Positions 7,340-11,320 of a stretch of 11,320 bases of DNA are shown piece by piece; the first letter of the stretch is position 1, and each line of letters begins with the position of its first letter. A program made the translations under genes and the position numbers. The DNA is from Actinomycetota bacterium (GTDB taxonomy: Bacteria > Actinomycetota > Actinomycetes > Nanopelagicales > Nanopelagicaceae), in the NCBI GenBank assembly GCA_009705235.1, contig WLCR01000020.1, positions 1 to 11,320 on the forward strand. Reading direction: 5' to 3'. Below the pieces are notes generated by a model. That model was not told the DNA's origin. It ran no database searches and saw only the letters and a list, made by a program, of their open reading frames with translations.

Positions 7340-7377
7340 CATAGTTAAAAACAAGTTTTCACTTTAACCTGAGAGAT

Positions 7378-7407
7378 AGTTTAGAAACGCCTTACTTATT
7401 GGTGCAA
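7378..7407 (-). promoter_or_regulatory. Candidate promoter of the protease gene
   Basis: On the minus strand TTGCAC (7407-7402) and TAAACT (7383-7378) are separated by 18 bases and resemble a housekeeping sigma -35/-10 pair. Transcription would start near 7370, giving a leader of about 40 bases that contains the Shine-Dalgarno site. The -35 box lies directly behind the Rieske stop codon, so the protease gene can be expressed separately from the tRNA-Rieske unit. The rest of the 83-base gap shows no other clear element. Confidence 0.45.
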
Positions 7408-7410
7408 CTT

Positions 7411-7794
7411 TTACAAAAGGACAACCCAGCCACTCTTAACGGCCACTTTGATAACAGGCAGAGGTTTAGTTGCAGGTCCTGAAACGACTTTTCCTTTTTT
7501 GAATGGGTCGAAACTGGCATTGTGCACATCACAAACCAATAACTTTCGTGGGGCAAAATACTGGGCTAAGCCACCTTCGTGAGTACAGATAGTTTGATAC
7601 GCAAAGACACCGGTCTTGGTACGAAACAAGGTTGCTGGTGCGCCATTTTTGAGTTGAAACGAGAACGTACCGCCAACTTTGATCTTGCTCAATTTAACTA
7701 TCTGTTGGTTGGCAGCAAGGGCGGGAGTTCCAAACAGTGTTGTGCTTGCGCCGATTAGGGCCATGCGAAGCGCCGATCTACGCGTGAGCTTCAT
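7411..7794 (-). CDS. Tat-exported small Rieske [2Fe-2S] protein
   Basis: The 127-residue product begins with a twin-arginine signal: TRRSALR (4-10), a hydrophobic stretch, and an ALA site ending at residue 27. This fits export of a protein already folded around its cluster. The mature part is a single Rieske domain. Cluster ligands are Cys70 and His72 in CTHEGG and Cys88 and His91 in CDVH, with 15 residues between the pairs, followed by ASFDPFKKGKVVSGPATKPLP, typical of the fold. The extra cysteines that form the disulfide in bc1-type Rieske proteins are absent (CTHEGG and CDVHNA instead of CTHxGC and CPCHG). No catalytic domain is attached, so it probably carries electrons for an unknown periplasmic partner. 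The ATG at 7794 lies one base after the tRNA-Asn 3' end; it is needed because the RR motif lies ahead of the next Met. No normally spaced ribosome site exists. Confidence 0.88.
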   Translation of the reverse strand: MKLTRRSALRMALIGASTTLFGTPALAANQQIVKLSKIKVGGTFSFQLKNGAPATLFRTKTGVFAYQTICTHEGGLAQYFAPRKLLVCDVHNASFDPFKKGKVVSGPATKPLPVIKVAVKSGWVVLL

Positions 7795-7795
7795 G

Positions 7796-7867
7796 CTCCC
7801 TGACTTGGATTCGAACCAAGAACCTGTCGATTAACAGTCGACTGCTCTGCCGTTGAGCTATCAGGGA
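7796..7867 (-). tRNA. tRNA-Asn (anticodon GTT)
   Basis: The 72-base gene folds into a full cloverleaf on the minus strand. The acceptor stem is TCCCTGA (7867-7861) with TCAGGGA (7803-7797). The D stem is GCTC/GAGC, the anticodon stem GTCGA/TCGAC with loop CTGTTAA (anticodon at 7835-7833), and the T arm is CTTGG/CCAAG with loop TTCGAAT. A five-base variable region is AGGTT. The discriminator base is G (7796), as in other bacterial tRNA-Asn. CCA is not encoded: the next bases are C and then the ATG of the Rieske gene. The gene decodes AAC and AAU. Confidence 0.97.
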
Positions 7868-7885
7868 TTAACGGTGCAAGCGCAA

Positions 7886-7913
7886 ACTCTAGCGCACACA
7901 CGGGTTTGGGCAA
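7886..7913 (-). promoter_or_regulatory. Candidate promoter of tRNA-Asn and the Rieske gene
   Basis: TTGCCC (7913-7908) and TAGAGT (7891-7886) on the minus strand are separated by 16 bases, a good -35/-10 pair. Transcription would begin near 7879, giving about 11-12 bases of 5' leader for RNase P to remove. The -35 box starts three bases after the dnaG stop codon. The same TAGAGT hexamer is the candidate -10 of galT. Confidence 0.6.
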
Positions 7914-7916
7914 AAA

Positions 7917-9758
7917 CTAGAGGCTGCCGAGCGCCAAATCATGCAAAGAACGGCGGGCGCTTTCTAATGCAACTAATTGGGCAAAAGCGGCGGTGTATTC
8001 GATCTCATTTTCTACTGGATTTAAGCGCTGAAGCGATGATTTTAGTTCGGCGATAGAACGTGAAATTGCGACTTCCCGCAAACGCGCCACGATGCTTGCA
8101 ACATATGTAGCTGTTGGCTTTCCATCGGCGCGGATCGGTTCGACAGTTAACTCTGTAAATAATGCCTTCACATTTTCATCAACAATATTTTCTGGTGAAA
8201 TCCTTTCAACAGAATCAATCGCCAAACGTAATGCCACATATGCAGGATGAGTAAAAGCCCCTTGCTCTATCGAACTCCATAGTTCGCCCACAAATAGTGA
8301 TGGCTCTTGCAGCTTTGCCTTTAAAACTTCACGTTCAAGAATCAATCGTGCTTCATTGGGATCTGGTCTGAAATTTGGCTGAGCAATTGTTTCTTCAACT
8401 GCAGATTGTTGTGTTGGAGCTGCCTTAACCCCACGAGAAACTGCGCGAGTAACAATTTCAACTTCAACACCCAGCCAACCTGCCAACAGTCGCGTGTATT
8501 CGGGGCGCAAGGACTTGTCTCTGATCTGTGCAACCAAAGGTGCAGCGGCATTTAGTGCGTTGATTCGACCTTCAGCTGAATCTAATTTGTGGTGTTTTAG
8601 TTCTGCGCGGATTGCGAACTCAAATAGCGGAACGCGACGTGCAATCAAATCACGCAATGCTAGATCGCCCTTTTCTTGACGAAGTTCACAGGGATCTAGT
8701 CCATCAGGCTCGACAGCAACAAATGTTTGTGTCACAAACTTTTGGTCTTCGCTAAATGCGCGCAGCGCGGCTTTTTGTCCTGCTGCATCACCATCGAAGG
8801 TAAAAATAACTTCGCCACGGAAAGCATCATCATCCATTAATAATCTGCGCAAAATGCGAATATGGTCTGCACCAAATGCAGTACCGCAGGTTGCAACCGC
8901 AGTTGTGATCCCTGCAAGATGGGCTGCCATTACATCTGTGTAGCCTTCAACGATAACTGCTTGACGTTTCTTAGCGATCTCTTTCTTAGCAACATCAAGT
9001 CCGTATAAGACCTGGCTTTTCTTATAAATCGGGGTTTCGGATGTATTTAAATACTTTGGACCTTGATCGTCCTGGTCACTAGCTAACTTTCTGGCACCGA
9101 ATCCAACAATGTCCCCCGAAATATCTTTGATTGGCCACATCAATCGATTACGGAATTTATCGATTGGTCCACGTTGGCCCATCTTTGAAAGCCCCGCTAA
9201 TTCAAGTTCGTCTATTGTGTAGCCCAACGCGCGCAAATGTTTTGTTAGGCCATCCCATTCATCTGGTGAGTAACCAACACCAAATTGCTCACAGGCTGCT
9301 TTATCAAAGCCACGCTTTGTCAGTAATTCGCGGCCGTGTGCAGCTGTTGGCGATGAATTGAGCTGTTCCTGATAAAACTTTGCTGCCTCTGCATGTGCTG
9401 CGATTAAACGGTTACGAGTTCCTGAAGTAACCACCGGTCCGGTGCTGGATCCTTCGTCATATCGAAGTGTGTAGCCAATGCGATCTGCTAGTCGTTCGAT
9501 AGTTTCAGTAAAAGTTAAGTGGTCAATCTTCATTAAGAATGCGATGACATCGCCACCTGTTTGGCAACCAAAGCAATGGAAATATCCCTTGCTTGGTGTC
9601 ACATGAAATGAAGGGGATTTTTCATCATGAAATGGGCACAAACCTTTTTTCTGTCCGCCGCCTGCATTTTTTAACTGAACATAGTCAGCAACGACTTCGT
9701 CGATGGGTGCACGATCTCGGATGTATGCAACATCTTCATCTCTTATGCGCCCACTCAT
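7917..9758 (-). CDS. dnaG: DNA primase
   Basis: DnaG makes the RNA primers for lagging-strand and restart synthesis at the replication fork. The 613-residue product has all three parts. The N-terminal CHC2-type zinc-binding domain has Cys41, His44, Cys62 and Cys65 in CPFHDEKSPSFHV and YFHCFGC. The catalytic core shows RNRLMWPIKD (203-212) and the TOPRIM motifs VIVEGYTDVMAA (Glu271) and TFDGDAAG (Asp322, Asp324), which bind the metal ions. A variable C-terminal region (about 465-613), rich in helix, is where the DnaB helicase should dock. Length is close to the usual 580-640. The ATG at 9758 is preceded by AAGG at 9769-9766, seven bases away and overlapping the dgt stop codon, so the two genes are co-transcribed and probably coupled. 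The TAG stop is followed by five Ts but no clear stem. Confidence 0.97.
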   Translation of the reverse strand: MSGRIRDEDVAYIRDRAPIDEVVADYVQLKNAGGGQKKGLCPFHDEKSPSFHVTPSKGYFHCFGCQTGGDVIAFLMKIDHLTFTETIERLADRIGYTLRYDEGSSTGPVVTSGTRNRLIAAHAEAAKFYQEQLNSSPTAAHGRELLTKRGFDKAACEQFGVGYSPDEWDGLTKHLRALGYTIDELELAGLSKMGQRGPIDKFRNRLMWPIKDISGDIVGFGARKLASDQDDQGPKYLNTSETPIYKKSQVLYGLDVAKKEIAKKRQAVIVEGYTDVMAAHLAGITTAVATCGTAFGADHIRILRRLLMDDDAFRGEVIFTFDGDAAGQKAALRAFSEDQKFVTQTFVAVEPDGLDPCELRQEKGDLALRDLIARRVPLFEFAIRAELKHHKLDSAEGRINALNAAAPLVAQIRDKSLRPEYTRLLAGWLGVEVEIVTRAVSRGVKAAPTQQSAVEETIAQPNFRPDPNEARLILEREVLKAKLQEPSLFVGELWSSIEQGAFTHPAYVALRLAIDSVERISPENIVDENVKALFTELTVEPIRADGKPTATYVASIVARLREVAISRSIAELKSSLQRLNPVENEIEYTAAFAQLVALESARRSLHDLALGSL

Positions 9759-9767
9759 GTTCGTACC

Positions 9768-10982
9768 TTACCGATTAGCAAGTAGGCGTGCATGCAGGGC
9801 ATAGGCACCCGGGTCAGTTAGCGCTGCTACTTGGTCAATAATCACGCGCATTTTGGCGATTTCATCTGACGCCTCGTTCCAGGGCTTCTGAAAGTACGAA
9901 TCTAGTTCGTTCGGATACTTCAATAACATCTGGACAAGCTCACCAATGATTACCTGTTGCTTTGCATATCGATCTTGTGAATGAGCCGCATTAATCAAAT
10001 AATGTCCAGCAATTGCTTTTAAGAAATCTACTTCAAGTTTTTGTTCGCGTGGAATTTCCAAATCGGCGCTATAGCGTGAAAGCGGTCCATCCCCATGGAC
10101 TGCACGAGTTTGAACTTCCGCAGCTAAAACAAAGCGGCCAATCAATTGGCTAGTTGAATCCTTCATGCGGGCAAGGCTGCGATGACTTCCGTCGTAATAG
10201 TGTGGCCAAGCCGAAAGTGCCGATAGACGTGCATGGGCATCTAGTGCTTCTTGTTCTGTTGCATCGCTTTTGTAATCAACTGTCATAACTTTGTACAGCT
10301 CTGAAAAGTCTTGTTCGAAATTCTTTACCGATACTTGCCCAGCAAAGATTGCATCCTCTAAGTCATGTACTGAATATGCACAATCATCAGACCAATCCAT
10401 AATTTGAGCTTCAATGCATTTTTTGCCTGCGGGTGCATCTGTGCGCATCCAATTAAAGATTTCGACATCGTCATCGTATACACCAAATTTGCGTGGATTT
10501 TCTGACCGTGGCCAGGGGTACTTTGTTGCACCATCTAATGACGCTCTTGTTAAATTGAGTCCAATACTTTTGCCATGTGCATCCACTGTCTTTGCTTCTA
10601 GACGAACCAGCAATCTAAAACTTTGCGCATTACCTTCGAAGCCGCCAAATTCTTGTGCAATTTCTGCTAAAGCTTCTTCACCATTGTGACCAAAGGGTGG
10701 ATGGCCTAAGTCATGTGACAGACAAGCGGTATCTTGAAGATCAGGATCTGCACCTAGTGATTCGCCAAGTTCGCGACCAATCTGTGCGCATTCCAATGAG
10801 TGCGAAAGTCGTGTGCGCTGAAAGTCATTTTCCCAAGGGACTGCTACTTGAGTCTTTGCTGCTAATCGTCGCAATGATGCTGAATGAATTACTCGTGCAC
10901 GATCACGCATAAATTCTGTGCGGCCCGCGCGTTTTGCTGGTTCATCTAAGAACCGCTCTTGGTCAAATGCGCTATAGCTCAT
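9768..10982 (-). CDS. dgt: Deoxyguanosinetriphosphate triphosphohydrolase-like protein
   Basis: This is a 404-residue HD-domain hydrolase of the dGTPase family, which splits dNTPs into deoxynucleosides and triphosphate and so influences dNTP pools. The metal-binding HD residues are visible: His61 in RTRLSHSLE, His90-Asp91 in CLSHDLGHPPFGHNGE (87-102), and an acidic region MDWSDDCAYSVHDLED (195-210) that supplies the last Asp. EGNAQSFR (116-123) is a further family hallmark. Substrate preference cannot be told from the sequence, and many relatives are annotated only as dGTPase-like. The ATG at 10982 overlaps the stop of the upstream gene as ATGA, and the stop lies 9 bases before dnaG. In Mycobacterium tuberculosis dgt (Rv2344c) and dnaG (Rv2343c) are also neighbours, so the pairing is old and supports an actinobacterial source. 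Confidence 0.94.
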   Translation of the reverse strand: MSYSAFDQERFLDEPAKRAGRTEFMRDRARVIHSASLRRLAAKTQVAVPWENDFQRTRLSHSLECAQIGRELGESLGADPDLQDTACLSHDLGHPPFGHNGEEALAEIAQEFGGFEGNAQSFRLLVRLEAKTVDAHGKSIGLNLTRASLDGATKYPWPRSENPRKFGVYDDDVEIFNWMRTDAPAGKKCIEAQIMDWSDDCAYSVHDLEDAIFAGQVSVKNFEQDFSELYKVMTVDYKSDATEQEALDAHARLSALSAWPHYYDGSHRSLARMKDSTSQLIGRFVLAAEVQTRAVHGDGPLSRYSADLEIPREQKLEVDFLKAIAGHYLINAAHSQDRYAKQQVIIGELVQMLLKYPNELDSYFQKPWNEASDEIAKMRVIIDQVAALTDPGAYALHARLLANR

Positions 10983-11320
10983 GAAAATATCTTAGTGAGA
11001 ATGTCTGCCTCAGGTAAGTGATCACTTATCTGTATGCCGCGTTTGCCTACAGTTATGTAGACCAAATATGCACCGGCTTCGCGAAGTAAATATCTATAAC
11101 CGCTATTTGCAATTGTGTTGGGACCAGTTTGTACGGGTGAACAAGTACCAATGATTCCTTGATCATTTGCCATAGCCATTGCACGCTTGCAGTGATACGG
11201 ATCGGTCACAATGATGACATCGCTGACATAACGCTTTTTCATTACAGCTGCATATGCTTTAGTGCTTACTAAGGTATCTCGACCTTCTTCAATTGCCATG
11301 ATCTTCTTTGCCGGGATTCC
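10979..11320 (-). CDS. DUF218 (YdcF/SanA-like) protein, C-terminal part
   Basis: The gene enters from the right edge; 113 residues plus the TGA stop are visible. The residues read GIPAKKI at the edge, then EEGRDTLVSTKAYAAV, VSDVIIVTDPYHCKRAM and a C-terminal half with a hydrophobic strand. This order (GIP...I, a conserved acidic/Ser-Thr stretch, then VTDPYHxxRA) is typical of the DUF218 domain found in YdcF and SanA, proteins linked to the cell envelope but without a firm biochemical role. The ATG at 11299 is internal, because the match continues through the seven codons before it. The N-terminal half, where any membrane segment would lie, is outside the window. The stop overlaps the dgt start by four bases (ATGA), making this the upstream partner of a dgt-dnaG operon. 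Confidence 0.75.
   Translation of the reverse strand, partial: GIPAKKIMAIEEGRDTLVSTKAYAAVMKKRYVSDVIIVTDPYHCKRAMAMANDQGIIGTCSPVQTGPNTIANSGYRYLLREAGAYLVYITVGKRGIQISDHLPEADILTKIFS

Noticed and set aside
7328..7354. Upstream ATGs at 7354 and 7342 as the protease start
   Set aside because: Neither has a ribosome site, and the AAAGAGG motif is correctly spaced only for the ATG at 7327, which also gives a normal signal peptide.
7912..7950. Rho-independent terminator after dnaG (five Ts right behind the stop)
   Set aside because: Only 3-4 bp of pairing can be drawn before the T run, and the run overlaps the -35 box of the tRNA promoter.
11297..11299. ATG as the start of a 106-residue protein
   Set aside because: The seven codons before it (GIPAKKI) continue the DUF218 similarity to the window edge, so the gene is partial and this ATG is internal.
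1..11320. Mobile element, prophage, CRISPR array or defence system
   Set aside because: I found no transposase, integrase, spaced direct repeats or defence-type genes; every long frame is a housekeeping or catabolic gene.

Overview
The window is a densely packed bacterial chromosomal segment. It most likely comes from a small-genome, moderate-to-low-GC actinobacterium of the freshwater acI/Nanopelagicales type. That assignment is inference. It rests on a GlpK of actinobacterial style, the dgt-dnaG pair (also adjacent in mycobacteria), TANNNT-type -10 elements placed right in front of start codons, and very short gaps. No gap exceeds about 85 bases. I see no mobile element, CRISPR array, phage gene or sign of recent transfer.

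Left part (1-5929) is carbohydrate use. The 3' end of a glycerol kinase gene meets, tail to tail, a GH36 alpha-galactosidase gene on the minus strand. Head to head with that gene, and only 20 bases away, starts a tight galT-galE-galK operon. The alpha-galactosidase has no signal peptide, so it should release galactose from imported galactosides in the cytoplasm. GalK phosphorylates galactose, GalT exchanges it onto UDP-glucose and GalE regenerates UDP-glucose, so glucose-1-phosphate enters central metabolism. No transporter, mutarotase or regulator is present here. The 20-base gap holds a near-symmetric TAGAGTA that can be read as a -10 box on both strands.

Middle part (5930-7867) is read on the minus strand. 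In transcription order it holds tRNA-Asn(GTT), a Tat-exported small Rieske protein, an exported trypsin-like S1C (HtrA/DegP-type) protease with a PDZ domain, and a 78-residue stand-alone ACT-domain protein. The tRNA 3' end lies one base before the Rieske start codon. The ACT start codon lies inside a long imperfect inverted repeat.

Right part (7917-11320), also minus strand, is a compact operon: a DUF218/YdcF-type protein (cut by the window edge), a dGTPase-like HD hydrolase (dgt) and DNA primase (dnaG). The tRNA promoter follows directly behind dnaG.

Most of the window is ordinary housekeeping and catabolic content. I found no convincing new multi-gene system. The points worth a second look are regulatory and architectural: the shared promoter, the tRNA-mRNA junction, the ACT-gene hairpin, and the small cysteine-pair segment fused to the protease.
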